This document shows positions 1 through 8,307 of a stretch of 64,000 bases of DNA, piece by piece (the stretch's first letter is position 1; each line of letters begins with the position of its first letter). The notes beneath the pieces were generated by a model, which saw only the letters and a list, made by a program, of their open reading frames with translations, had not been told where the DNA came from and made no database searches. Source of the stretch: a bacterium (GTDB lineage: Bacteria; Caldisericota; Caldisericia; Cryosericales; Cryosericaceae); assembly GCA_021373025.1 (NCBI GenBank), contig JAJFTL010000007.1, positions 1-64,000 of the forward strand, written 5' to 3'. Both the position numbers and the translations under genes were made by a program.

Positions 1-381
1 GGCGGCGATGGCTGGGATTCACCCGACTTCGTCAAGATCGGTGGCGCGGCTGTCGAAGGTGGCGTCTTCTCCAACCACTTCTCCAAGGATGATCCAAGCC
101 CCACGGTCCAGAAATTCGTCAAAGCATACACAGCCAAGTACGGGCAAGCACCTGACGGGTTCGCTGCGCTTTCCTATGATTCTGCAGGACTTCTCCTTGA
201 TGCATTGAAGACGTCCGGCTCCATCAAGGGTTCCGACATCAGGGATGCCCTGAAAAACACCAGTTACGTCGGCGTCTCCGGTGCCTACAAGTTTGATGAA
301 AACCGTGATCCCATCAAAGCGGCAGTCATCCTGCAGATCAAGAATGGCCAACAGTTATACATAACAACCGTCAATCCGTAA
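1..381 (+). CDS. Branched-chain amino-acid ABC transporter, substrate-binding protein (C-terminal part)
   Basis: Partial gene; the window opens inside it and 126 codons remain before TAA. This is the C-terminal lobe of a periplasmic-type binding protein of the LivJ/LivK (Peripla_BP_6) family, which captures leucine, isoleucine or valine outside the membrane and hands them to LivHM. Visible family features are the segment YDSAGLLLDALKTSGS, the helix around SDIRDALKNTSY, and the closing strand pattern GAYKFDENRDPIKAAVILQI, which resembles the usual 'F...G......I..I' ending. It lies 63 bp upstream of livH and is co-directional with the whole liv set, which supports the assignment. Substrate choice within branched-chain amino acids, or another amide or amino acid, cannot be decided from this fragment. 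Confidence 0.85.
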   Translation, partial: GGDGWDSPDFVKIGGAAVEGGVFSNHFSKDDPSPTVQKFVKAYTAKYGQAPDGFAALSYDSAGLLLDALKTSGSIKGSDIRDALKNTSYVGVSGAYKFDENRDPIKAAVILQIKNGQQLYITTVNP

Positions 382-444
382 CGCATCAGACATTCTGACG
401 CAGTGGGAATCGGTACTTCCCGCTGCGTCCTGTTGGAGGAGAAA

Positions 445-1350
445 ATGGGTGAGTTTCTGCAGCAACTTATCAATGGCATTCAGATAGGCAGTATTTATGC
501 GTTGATCGCTCTTGGCTACACCATGGTGTACGGCATCCTGAGGCTCATCAACTTCGCCCATGCGGACATTTTCATGGTTGGCGCCTATATGGGCTTCTTT
601 CTTGGGCCCGTCATGACGAAGATCTTTGGTAGCGCTTTCCTCCCGACGATCATTGCAGCCATGCTTGTCTGTGGCTTGTTGGGTTTCGTCATGGAAAAAC
701 TCGCCTACCGTCCGTTGCGTTACAAGTCGCGGCTCTCGGCGTTGATTACTGCACTCGGTGTTTCGATGTTCCTTGAAAACTTCTGCTCCATGCCTCGTGT
801 CTTCAGTCCGGCATTCCTTAAGTTTCCCGACCTGATTGTGGCCAGGAACATTCCCATTCCCGGCAACCTGGGGCTGAACGTATCCAACGTGCTGCTGCTT
901 GACGTCAGCGTATCGGTCATCCTGATGGTCCTGCTGTTCTGGTTCGTCAACAAGACTCTTATCGGCAAGCAGATGCGCGCTGTCTCGTTCGACAAGGCGA
1001 CCGCCAGTCTCATGGGCATCAACATTGACGTCGTTATCAGCACGGCCTTCATTGTCGGCCCAGCGCTGGCAGGGGCCGGCGGCATCCTGTACGGGACTAC
1101 GTATGGGATGCTGGCTTCCCCGTTCCTTGGCACATGGCCGGGGATCAAAGCATTCATCGCAGCTGTACTAGGTGGCATTGGTAACATCCCTGGAGCGGTG
1201 CTCGGTGCGTACATCATGGGCATCTCGGAGGCATTTGCGACATCGGTGAACTCGAACCTGGGGTACGGTATTGCATTCGCGATTCTTATTGGCATCCTTC
1301 TCGTTCGACCAAGCGGACTGCTGGGCAAATTCATGCCAGAGAAGGTCTGA
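445..1350 (+). CDS. livH: Branched-chain amino-acid ABC transporter permease LivH
   Basis: Encodes 301 aa, the usual LivH length, very hydrophobic with about eight membrane spans. It forms half of the inner-membrane channel for branched-chain amino acids. The N-terminal stretch GIQIGSIYALIALGYTMVYG followed by LRLINFAHADIFMVGAY is the family hallmark, and the cytoplasmic EAA-like loop (AVSFDKATASLMGINID) contacts the ATPases. The ATG at 445 was chosen over an in-frame ATG 42 bp upstream because GGAGGAG lies just before it. It is followed within 1 bp by livM, so the two are translated together. Confidence 0.93.
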   Translation: MGEFLQQLINGIQIGSIYALIALGYTMVYGILRLINFAHADIFMVGAYMGFFLGPVMTKIFGSAFLPTIIAAMLVCGLLGFVMEKLAYRPLRYKSRLSALITALGVSMFLENFCSMPRVFSPAFLKFPDLIVARNIPIPGNLGLNVSNVLLLDVSVSVILMVLLFWFVNKTLIGKQMRAVSFDKATASLMGINIDVVISTAFIVGPALAGAGGILYGTTYGMLASPFLGTWPGIKAFIAAVLGGIGNIPGAVLGAYIMGISEAFATSVNSNLGYGIAFAILIGILLVRPSGLLGKFMPEKV

Positions 1351-1351
1351 G

Positions 1352-2353
1352 ATGACGTTCATTCGTACGCATCGCACTGTGGCTACCGTTGCAGCTTTTG
1401 TGCTGGTCTACGTCATTATCAAGACTTTCAGCATCCTGCCCCTCGCAGAGGGCAAACCCTTGATCAACGGCTACTATCTCCAGCTCATCGCGCTCATTGG
1501 TATTAATATCGTCATGACAGTCAGCCTGGGCATGGTGAATGGCTTCACTGGCCAATTCTCCATTGGACATGCCGGTTTCATGGCTGTGGGCGCGTATACC
1601 TCCGCTATGATCACGACAGTGTGGCTTCATGTGAGTGTGGCCAATCCTTGGGTGGGCTACCCGGTTTTCATTCTTGCGATTCTCGTAGGAGGCCTAATGG
1701 CTGCAGGCGCAGGCTATCTGGTCGGTGCACCTTCGCTGCGTCTCAAGGGTGATTACCTGGCGATCGTTACCTTGTGTGCCAACGAACTCATCCGAACAGT
1801 CATCCGTGTTACTGAGGTGCTTAACGGACCCCGCGGTCTGGGCGGTATCCCCAAGTTCACAAATCTCGAAGTCATTTTTGTCTTTACAATCGTCAGTGTC
1901 GTGCTCATGCGCAACTACGTGTTCTCATCACACGGACGCTCTATGAAAGCTATTCGGGATTCGGAGATCGCAGCGGAAGCCATGGGTATCAATACAACAC
2001 GGCAGAAAGTATTTGTGTTCGCCTTTTCTGCCTTCTTCGCCGGCGTTTCTGGCGGCGTCTTTGCCCACCTGCTGCAGTACATTCATCCGGACAACTTTAG
2101 CTTCGTGAAGTCACTCGAGTATCTCATTTATTTGTACGTTGGTGGCTCCGAATCAATCAGCGGCGCCATCATCGGCCCAGCCATCTTCACCCTCCTGCCT
2201 GAACTGATGCGCGGCTTGAAGGATTGGCGTATGGTCATCTATCCGTTGATCCTTATCCTGACGATGATCTTCCGCACAGAAGGCATCATGGGTCTCAAGG
2301 AATTCAGCTTCATCCTCATTCCCCAGCGCAAGAGGAAGGAGGCAAATACATAA
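1352..2353 (+). CDS. livM: Branched-chain amino-acid ABC transporter permease LivM
   Basis: Encodes 333 aa, the second permease of the liv transporter, with about nine predicted membrane helices. The motif GQFSIGHAGFMAVGAYTSA and the later loop MKAIRDSEIAAEAMGIN are typical of LivM and mark the membrane core and the ATPase-contact loop. The ATG at 1352 sits one base after the livH stop; longer in-frame starts would lie inside livH. Its stop overlaps the livG start in a TAATG arrangement, which implies translational coupling. It works with LivH to pass substrate delivered by the binding protein. Confidence 0.93.
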   Translation: MTFIRTHRTVATVAAFVLVYVIIKTFSILPLAEGKPLINGYYLQLIALIGINIVMTVSLGMVNGFTGQFSIGHAGFMAVGAYTSAMITTVWLHVSVANPWVGYPVFILAILVGGLMAAGAGYLVGAPSLRLKGDYLAIVTLCANELIRTVIRVTEVLNGPRGLGGIPKFTNLEVIFVFTIVSVVLMRNYVFSSHGRSMKAIRDSEIAAEAMGINTTRQKVFVFAFSAFFAGVSGGVFAHLLQYIHPDNFSFVKSLEYLIYLYVGGSESISGAIIGPAIFTLLPELMRGLKDWRMVIYPLILILTMIFRTEGIMGLKEFSFILIPQRKRKEANT

Positions 2354-3117
2354 TGGCTCTCCTTACCATTTCACATCTCACACAGTTCTTCGGCGGCCTG
2401 CGCGCTATCTCCGACTTCAACATCGAACTGGAGCATGGCGAGATCGTTGGCCTCATTGGACCGAACGGTGCCGGGAAAACTACTGTATTCAACGTGCTAA
2501 CCGGCATATATGTCCCAACCAAGGGAACCATCGTCTTCGACGGACAGAACATTGTAGGTAAGAAAACCCATCAGATCACTCAGGCAGGGATCGCCCGCAC
2601 GTTTCAGACCATCCGTCTCTTCAGCAAGTCCAGCGTTATCGATAACATCAAGATCGCCTATCACTCTCGCATTCCATATGGCGACGCTGATGCATTTCTG
2701 CACACACACAAGTACTGGCAGGGTGAACAATTCCTCGACGATTACGCTATTGACCTCCTGCGCCTTTTCCATTTGGAGCAACATGCCGATGACATCTCGG
2801 GCTCGCTCCCGTACGGAGCCCAGCGCCGGCTCGAGATCGCCCGCGCCTTGGCCACAAAACCGAAGCTGCTCATTCTCGATGAGCCCGCGGCTGGCATGAA
2901 CCCGGCTGAGGCAGATGAGTTGATGGAAACGATTCGCTGGCTGCGTGACAAATTTGACTTGACGATCCTGCTCGTTGAGCACCAGATGAGGGTCGTCATG
3001 GGTGTCTGTGAACGCATCAAGGTCATGGACTTCGGCGAGACCATCTGCGAAGGTTTGCCCGAGCATGTCCGCAATGACCCCCGGGTCTGCGAAGCGTACC
3101 TTGGAAAGGGGGCCTGA
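2353..3117 (+). CDS. livG: Branched-chain amino-acid ABC transporter ATP-binding protein LivG
   Basis: Encodes 254 aa, a cytoplasmic ABC ATPase of LivG type. Walker A is GPNGAGKTTVF (about residues 36-46), the Q-loop lies near ARTFQTIRLF, the signature is the LivG-style LPYGAQRRLEIARAL, Walker B is LLILDEPAAGMNP, and the switch histidine is in LLVEHQMRVV. It pairs with LivF to power import. The start at 2353 overlaps the livM stop by one base. Family knowledge indicates that LivG and LivF form a heterodimer under LivHM; the gene order here is the standard one. Confidence 0.95.
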   Translation: MALLTISHLTQFFGGLRAISDFNIELEHGEIVGLIGPNGAGKTTVFNVLTGIYVPTKGTIVFDGQNIVGKKTHQITQAGIARTFQTIRLFSKSSVIDNIKIAYHSRIPYGDADAFLHTHKYWQGEQFLDDYAIDLLRLFHLEQHADDISGSLPYGAQRRLEIARALATKPKLLILDEPAAGMNPAEADELMETIRWLRDKFDLTILLVEHQMRVVMGVCERIKVMDFGETICEGLPEHVRNDPRVCEAYLGKGA

Positions 3118-3118
3118 C

Positions 3119-3826
3119 ATGCTGCTCGAAGTCCGAAACATTGACGTGTATTACGGCTCCATTCGCGCTCTCAATAATGTCTCTTTCACCGTGGACAAGG
3201 GTGAGATCGTCACGATCATCGGCGCCAACGGCGCAGGCAAGTCCACGACCCTGCGGGCAATCTCCGGCATCGTCCGCGCGAAATCGGGCAATATCCTGTA
3301 CGAGGGCACAGATATTACGCACATCCCTCCGCATCTCATCGCCCGCATGGGCATCTCGCACGTACCGGAAGGCCGCGGGATTTTTGGCAACTTGACGGTA
3401 CAGGAAAACCTCGACGTGGCTTTGTCGTCCGTAAGAGACAAGCGAACGGCCGGACCCAACCAGGACAAGGTCTTCTCCCTCTTTCCCCGCCTCAAGGAAC
3501 GGAGACGCCAGGTGGCCGGAACACTGTCCGGTGGTGAGCAGCAGATGCTCGCCGTCGGGCGCGGCCTTATGCAGAACAACCCGTTCATACTTTTGGACGA
3601 GCCATCGATGGGACTTTCACCGGTGCTGGTCGAAGAGATTTTTGGCATCATCGTCGAGATCAACCGACTGGGCAAGACCGTACTGCTTGTCGAACAGAAT
3701 GCCTTCAAAGCGTTGTCCATCGCTCACCGGGGATATGTTCTCGAGACTGGATCGCTAGTACTCGCCGGGACTGCCACTGAACTGCGCGACAACGCGGATA
3801 TCAAGAAAGCGTACCTGGGCGGCTAA
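3119..3826 (+). CDS. livF: Branched-chain amino-acid ABC transporter ATP-binding protein LivF
   Basis: Encodes 235 aa, the second ABC ATPase of the liv system. It carries Walker A GANGAGKSTTLR, the LivF-type HVPEGRGIF element, signature LSGGEQQMLAVGRGL, Walker B FILLDEPSMGLSP and the switch region LLVEQNAFKAL. The ATG at 3119 follows the livG stop by one base and gives the usual family length; longer versions would run far into livG. It is the last gene of the operon and is followed 21 bp later by a strong hairpin. Confidence 0.95.
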   Translation: MLLEVRNIDVYYGSIRALNNVSFTVDKGEIVTIIGANGAGKSTTLRAISGIVRAKSGNILYEGTDITHIPPHLIARMGISHVPEGRGIFGNLTVQENLDVALSSVRDKRTAGPNQDKVFSLFPRLKERRRQVAGTLSGGEQQMLAVGRGLMQNNPFILLDEPSMGLSPVLVEEIFGIIVEINRLGKTVLLVEQNAFKALSIAHRGYVLETGSLVLAGTATELRDNADIKKAYLGG

Positions 3827-3847
3827 CCTCCCCCGCCAATCCTCTTC

Positions 3848-3895
3848 AGCCGTTTCCGGGCAGCGGGACCTCTTCACTGCCCGGAAACGGCTTTC
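3848..3895 (+). terminator. Rho-independent-like terminator after liv operon
   Basis: A perfect 16-bp inverted repeat, AGCCGTTTCCGGGCAG at 3848-3863 and its complement at 3877-3892, with a 13-nt loop and a short TTCT tail. It lies between the convergent livF and aldolase genes, so it may serve both strands. Confidence 0.8.
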
Positions 3896-3908
3896 TAAGT
3901 GTCACTTA

Positions 3909-4934
3909 TTACGACTGCTGATGCTCCATTTCGGGTGTATATGAGCCAGTTCGAGCAGCGCTGTTACACTTGCTTCGATGATAGAACGCTGCCTGAGCTG
4001 CCACGACATTTGCCTCCTCGCCATGCCAAATGCTCAGTGCCGGCTCCTGCAGTGCCCGTCCATACGAGTAGCTCAACTCCCACGGATGCGGCCCCAGCTT
4101 GTTCATCGCATTCAGATGTGCAGTTGCCAGCTCGGAGGACTGCCCGCCCGAGAGAAATACAATACCTGGAACGGCAGCCGGGACGGTCCGGCGAAGCGTG
4201 CGTACTGTTGCTTCGGCAACCTCCTGAACACCAGCCTGACGTGCACATTGCTTGCCTGAAATAACCATGCTCGGTTTCAGTAGCATCCCTTCCAGCAACA
4301 CTCCTTGACCGGAAAGCTCTTGAAAGACTGATCTCAGAACCGTCGACGTGACAGCCTCGCACCGTTCCTGATCATGATCGCCATCCATGAGGACCTCGGG
4401 TTCGACGATCGGAACAAGCCCGGCTTCCTGAGCAAAAGCGGCATAACGGGCAAGTGCATGAGCATTGGTACTGATGCATGCTGTGCTCGGGATGCCGGCG
4501 CCGATCGTAATAACAGCACGCCACTTCGTAAACCTGGCCCCCATGCCTCGATATTCGGCTAGTCGCTCGCGCAGTCCATCCAACCCTTGTGTGATTTTCT
4601 CACCTGGGTGAAGGGGCAGGTCTATCGCTCCGGTGTCCACCTTAATGCCGGGGATGATGCCTTTGTCGGCCAGAAGGCGTGGAAACGGTGTTCCACCGAG
4701 TGATTCCTGGCGAATCGTCTCATCGTACAGGATGACGCCGGAAATGAATGCCTCAATACCCGACGTTGTAAACAACATGTCACGGTAGGCACGGTGCGTC
4801 TCGACAGTCGAAGGGACCCCGAGCTTTGCAAACCTTTTTCCGATCGTACCTACACTCTCATCTGCGGCCAGGATGCCCTTGTTCGGAGCTACCAGCGCTT
4901 TTGCCGTTTCTACCAGTTCCCGTTCATAGTTCAT
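3909..4934 (-). CDS. Class I fructose-bisphosphate aldolase
   Basis: Encodes 341 aa, close to the size of eukaryote-like class I aldolases. It should cleave fructose 1,6-bisphosphate to dihydroxyacetone phosphate and glyceraldehyde 3-phosphate without metal, through a Schiff base. The N-terminal ANKGILAADES-like element appears as PNKGILAADESVGTIGKRF, and the Schiff-base lysine is K220 in EGMLLKPSMV. The phosphate-binding region FLSGGQSSELATAHLNAMNK is also present. The ATG at 4934 is preceded by GGAGG at a good distance, so an upstream in-frame ATG was rejected. The TPR gene lies 75 bp upstream on the same strand and may share its transcript. With enolase at 21 kb it shows a glycolytic or gluconeogenic route. 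Confidence 0.93.
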   Translation of the reverse strand: MNYERELVETAKALVAPNKGILAADESVGTIGKRFAKLGVPSTVETHRAYRDMLFTTSGIEAFISGVILYDETIRQESLGGTPFPRLLADKGIIPGIKVDTGAIDLPLHPGEKITQGLDGLRERLAEYRGMGARFTKWRAVITIGAGIPSTACISTNAHALARYAAFAQEAGLVPIVEPEVLMDGDHDQERCEAVTSTVLRSVFQELSGQGVLLEGMLLKPSMVISGKQCARQAGVQEVAEATVRTLRRTVPAAVPGIVFLSGGQSSELATAHLNAMNKLGPHPWELSYSYGRALQEPALSIWHGEEANVVAAQAAFYHRSKCNSAARTGSYTPEMEHQQS

Positions 4935-5009
4935 ACATTCCTCCTTGTTTACTGTCCGTCTATACCGAAACGGTGCACATGTCATGCACGAGTCGTGGAA
5001 TCACTCAGG

Positions 5010-5891
5010 TCACTCATCCGTCTCTTCGTCTGTTTCACCGAGGTCGGCTGCCCGGCTGCGGTAGTCCTCTGCCAGTTCCGACTTGCCAATTTCTTCGTAG
5101 GACTCGCTCATTTCCCAGAACAACTGTTGTCGCAGCTCAATACTGGGTTGGTCCGCTTCAAGGTCAAGTGCCTGCTGAAACAAGGCAATAGCCTGTTGGT
5201 ACTCTCCGTCGAGTGCGCTGGCATCACCCATCGTCTGCAGAGCCCGCGCCTGGAAAAGCGTGTCCTTCAACCTTTTTCCAATGATTTCGCCCTTTTCAGC
5301 TAGCTCACGCGCCTTGGCTGCATCACCCTGCGCTATGGCAACCTGGCTCATGATCAGAAGGGCGTCACCCTCGACCTCACTGTTGCCCATCCTGTTCGCG
5401 GTCTCACATGCAATCTGAAAATAGTGCATTGCCTTGTCCCACGCTTCCATTTCTGTGTACATTCCACCGAGATCGCTTGCATAGTGCAACGTGAATTCAT
5501 GGTCAGCAGGCAGAGACTTCGCCAAACCTTCGGCTTTCAGCGAAAACTCGATGCCCTTCTCCAGCTGGTCCAGCATGCCATAGAGAGGGCCCATATTGAC
5601 ATACACGTGAGCCAGCCCTGCATTGTCGTGTTCCAGTTCGTACAACTCTGCTGCCCTGTCCAGCAGAGCCAGCGCAGGTTTGAACTCATCTTGCTCCGCA
5701 AGGACCACCGCGGCATCCAGCAGTCCGGTTGCAGGCTTCGTACCTGGAGGGCACGCCTGCTCGACCTTCTGAACGAAGGCCGCCGGATCTTTCTTGAATA
5801 AGCGCGTCAGTTCGGCAAGACGCTCGCGTTGCCTGCGGTCGTTGCGTTCCTCGGCACTGTTGCCAATTGGCGTGCTGTTCTTATCCACCAT
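5010..5891 (-). CDS. TPR-repeat protein
   Basis: Encodes 293 aa, probably cytoplasmic: no signal peptide or membrane span, and a very acidic C-terminus (ETDEETDE). From about residue 55 to 275 it is built of degenerate tetratricopeptide repeats, recognisable in helices such as KPALALLDRAAELYE, AWDKAMHYFQIACETA and YQQAIALFQQALDLE. TPR arrays mediate protein-protein contact, and nothing here identifies the partner. The ATG at 5891 is chosen because GGAGGA lies six bases upstream; an ATG seven codons earlier lacks this. It lies upstream of the aldolase gene on the same strand. Confidence 0.8.
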   Translation of the reverse strand: MVDKNSTPIGNSAEERNDRRQRERLAELTRLFKKDPAAFVQKVEQACPPGTKPATGLLDAAVVLAEQDEFKPALALLDRAAELYELEHDNAGLAHVYVNMGPLYGMLDQLEKGIEFSLKAEGLAKSLPADHEFTLHYASDLGGMYTEMEAWDKAMHYFQIACETANRMGNSEVEGDALLIMSQVAIAQGDAAKARELAEKGEIIGKRLKDTLFQARALQTMGDASALDGEYQQAIALFQQALDLEADQPSIELRQQLFWEMSESYEEIGKSELAEDYRSRAADLGETDEETDE

Positions 5892-6140
5892 GTCTGGTCC
5901 TCCAACGACCAAAGATTTCCTTCGAGTCCGGGCAAACCCCCGGCGTTTCCTTTACAGTATAGATGGTCCGCGCGAATTGCATGGAGGAATCTCAAGTTCT
6001 CACTCAGGAACGCCACTGGTTCCCTCTAACATGTGATGGGTGCCCTGTCAACAGGACCTCATTCTTCAGAACATCCGTCGACACGGGCTCGACTGTGGTT
6101 CAGTCTGACTATACTGCTATCACATGGTATGGAGGCAGAA

Positions 6141-6794
6141 ATGGAAAAGTTTGAAGAACTGTTAGCGAACGTCAGTGTTACCCGTATACCCGTCGGTCGC
6201 TTGTCGACCAATTGCTACGTCGTGCGATCTGGAACAGAGCTGATGCTCATTGACCCTGGTATGACTCAGAACCGCGAGCTGGAAGAGGTGGCCACTGTTA
6301 TCGAGAGCGCCAATGCTCGCCTTCGGTGGGTTATTTGCACACATGGGCACATCGATCATATCTCGGGGGTCGATACCATCATGAAACGATTTCCATATGC
6401 GACACTCCTCATGGACCCGAAGGAAGCTGAACTGGCGCGCGATCCAGCAACCAGTTACGCCGTGCAGCTGGGGTCGACGTATGTCATGCACGCTGAAGCG
6501 TCTCCCCTGGCGGCGGGGCAGGAGATTTCCCTGGGGCTCATTACCTATCGCGTTGCGACGATCGTGGGACATTCCCCCGCAAGTACTGTCCTCATAGCAC
6601 AGGACCACACATTCGTTGGCGACACGCTTTTTGCAGGTGGTGTTGGACGCGCTGCTACTCGAGATGCTTTCGAAGAGCTCCTGGATGGGATTCGCAAGAC
6701 GTTGATGGTTCTGCCGCCAGTCACCCGGATCTTCCCGGGACACGGGGAACCAACCAGCATCTCGACGGAATTGACCACGAATCGCTGGCTGTAG
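6141..6794 (+). CDS. Metallo-beta-lactamase-fold hydrolase (glyoxalase II-like)
   Basis: Encodes 217 aa of the MBL superfamily. The zinc motif is H68-G-H70-I-D72-H73 (THGHIDHISG); later ligands are in GHSPAS, GDTLFAGGVGR and PGHGEP, which match hydroxyacylglutathione-hydrolase-like proteins. These hydrolyse thioesters or related substrates, but the small glyoxalase II-like proteins have diverse roles and the substrate is not evident. The ATG at 6141 follows GGAGG by five bases. A TATACT box lies at 6110-6115, giving a short leader. It stands alone between the divergent TPR gene and lpdA. Confidence 0.82.
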   Translation: MEKFEELLANVSVTRIPVGRLSTNCYVVRSGTELMLIDPGMTQNRELEEVATVIESANARLRWVICTHGHIDHISGVDTIMKRFPYATLLMDPKEAELARDPATSYAVQLGSTYVMHAEASPLAAGQEISLGLITYRVATIVGHSPASTVLIAQDHTFVGDTLFAGGVGRAATRDAFEELLDGIRKTLMVLPPVTRIFPGHGEPTSISTELTTNRWL

Positions 6795-6849
6795 TTGTGG
6801 AAGTGCATCCATCACGTTGCGCTGCCCAGGTTGGTGTTGCACAATCATC

Positions 6850-6879
6850 TGTGACCTCGTGTCGAACGAGTGATATAGT
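6850..6879 (+). promoter_or_regulatory. Possible promoter of lipoamide dehydrogenase gene
   Basis: TGTGAC (6850-6855), 18-nt spacer, TATAGT (6874-6879), 37 bases before the gene. The -10 region reads GATATAGTGAAC, identical over 12 bases to that of the ferritin-like gene at 62.3 kb. Confidence 0.45.
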
Positions 6880-6915
6880 GAACTGTTTGGAAATATATTA
6901 CATCAGGAGGTTGAA

Positions 6916-8280
6916 ATGGTAGACGTGTTCATTATCGGTGGTGGCCCTGGCGGGTATGTTGCCGCTATCAAAGCTGCTCAACTGGGTCTTTCCGTGGCCC
7001 TGGCTGAACAGGCCGATATGGGCGGAGTCTGCACAAACTTGGGTTGCATCCCGACCAAGACGATGCTCGCCAGCAGTAAGTTGTACACCCAGATCCAGGA
7101 AGCACGCAAGTTCGGACTGAGTGCAGACAATATTGGTGTTGACTTCCCGGCCGTCATGGTGCGCAAAGATCAGGTCGTCGTCCGGCTGCGCAAGGGAATC
7201 GAGTTTCTTATGAAGAAGAACAAGATCCAGGTCTATCCCAGCAGAGCCACACTCAGGGACCCGACTCACGTGTCTTTGGACACGACAGGTGAAGTTGTCG
7301 AGGCAAAGAATGTCATTATCGCGACCGGAAGTTCCCCCATCAAGTTTCCTCCCTTTATCGATCCTGGCATTTGGACCAGTGACGATGTCTTTCGCAACAC
7401 CGAACAGCCGAAAAATCTTGTCATTATCGGCGGCGGAGTCATCGGTGTCGAGATGGCTACGTTCTTCAACGCCATCGGAACAAACGTCATCATCGTCGAG
7501 CTCATGCCGCATATCCTGCCCATCGAGGATGAGGACATAGCGCTGGCTCTCACCGCTACCCTCAAGAAACGCGGTGTCACGATCATCACCGGAGCAAAGA
7601 CGCAGTCGGTTACACCTGCGGACGGCGGCTACTTACTGAGTCTTGAGGTCAACGGCACGGTCCAGGAGATTCATGGTGATCATGTTCTGCTGTCCATTGG
7701 GCGCAAGTCGAACGTTGGCCCGGACTTCGAAGCTGCTGGTATTGCCATGTCCAAGAAGGGCATTATTGTCGATGACCATATGCGCACGAACGTTCCTGGC
7801 ATCTACGCCGTTGGTGACGTTAAGGGAACCTTTATGCTGGCTCACGTCGCTGAACACGAGGGAGTCATCGCTGCCGAGAATATCGCTGGGCATGATGCTC
7901 ACATGGTCTACACAGCCGTCCCTTCAGTTGTCTTCACTAATCCGGAGATCAGTGTCGTCGGCAAGAGAGAATATGAACTCAAGGCAGAAGGAATCCCCTA
8001 CAAGGCAGGGACATTCCCCGTCAGCGCCAGTGGTAAGGCTCGCACGATGGAAGAGAGTGTCGGCTTCGCCAAAGTGATTGCTCATGCCAAGACGCACGAA
8101 ATCCTGGGGGTCGCCCTCTACTGTGTCGAGGCCACCGATCTTGTCATGGAATCGGTCATTGCTGTCCAGTTTGGCTTTACCTCAGAGAAACTCCTTGAAG
8201 CAATCCACCCGCACCCCACCATGACCGAAATGATCATGGAAGCTGCGGAAGGCTCGATCGGGCTGCCACTGCAAATGTGA
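6916..8280 (+). CDS. lpdA: Dihydrolipoyl dehydrogenase
   Basis: Encodes 454 aa, the normal length for this flavoprotein disulfide reductase. It re-oxidises dihydrolipoyl groups with NAD+, using FAD (dinucleotide fold IIGGGPGGYVAA at residues 6-17), the redox disulfide C39-TNLG-C44, a second nucleotide fold (VIIGGGVIGVEMA), the FAD motif GIYAVGDV and the C-terminal His-Glu pair in HPHPTMTEMIMEA. AGGAGG precedes the start. No E2, H-protein or other lipoyl carrier lies nearby, so its complex (2-oxoacid dehydrogenase, glycine cleavage or another) cannot be named from context. A related pyridine-nucleotide-disulfide oxidoreductase is the alternative, though the His-Glu ending favours true LPD. Confidence 0.92.
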   Translation: MVDVFIIGGGPGGYVAAIKAAQLGLSVALAEQADMGGVCTNLGCIPTKTMLASSKLYTQIQEARKFGLSADNIGVDFPAVMVRKDQVVVRLRKGIEFLMKKNKIQVYPSRATLRDPTHVSLDTTGEVVEAKNVIIATGSSPIKFPPFIDPGIWTSDDVFRNTEQPKNLVIIGGGVIGVEMATFFNAIGTNVIIVELMPHILPIEDEDIALALTATLKKRGVTIITGAKTQSVTPADGGYLLSLEVNGTVQEIHGDHVLLSIGRKSNVGPDFEAAGIAMSKKGIIVDDHMRTNVPGIYAVGDVKGTFMLAHVAEHEGVIAAENIAGHDAHMVYTAVPSVVFTNPEISVVGKREYELKAEGIPYKAGTFPVSASGKARTMEESVGFAKVIAHAKTHEILGVALYCVEATDLVMESVIAVQFGFTSEKLLEAIHPHPTMTEMIMEAAEGSIGLPLQM

Positions 8281-8307
8281 ATACCAAGGTGCCTGGCCTC
8301 AGGGGAT

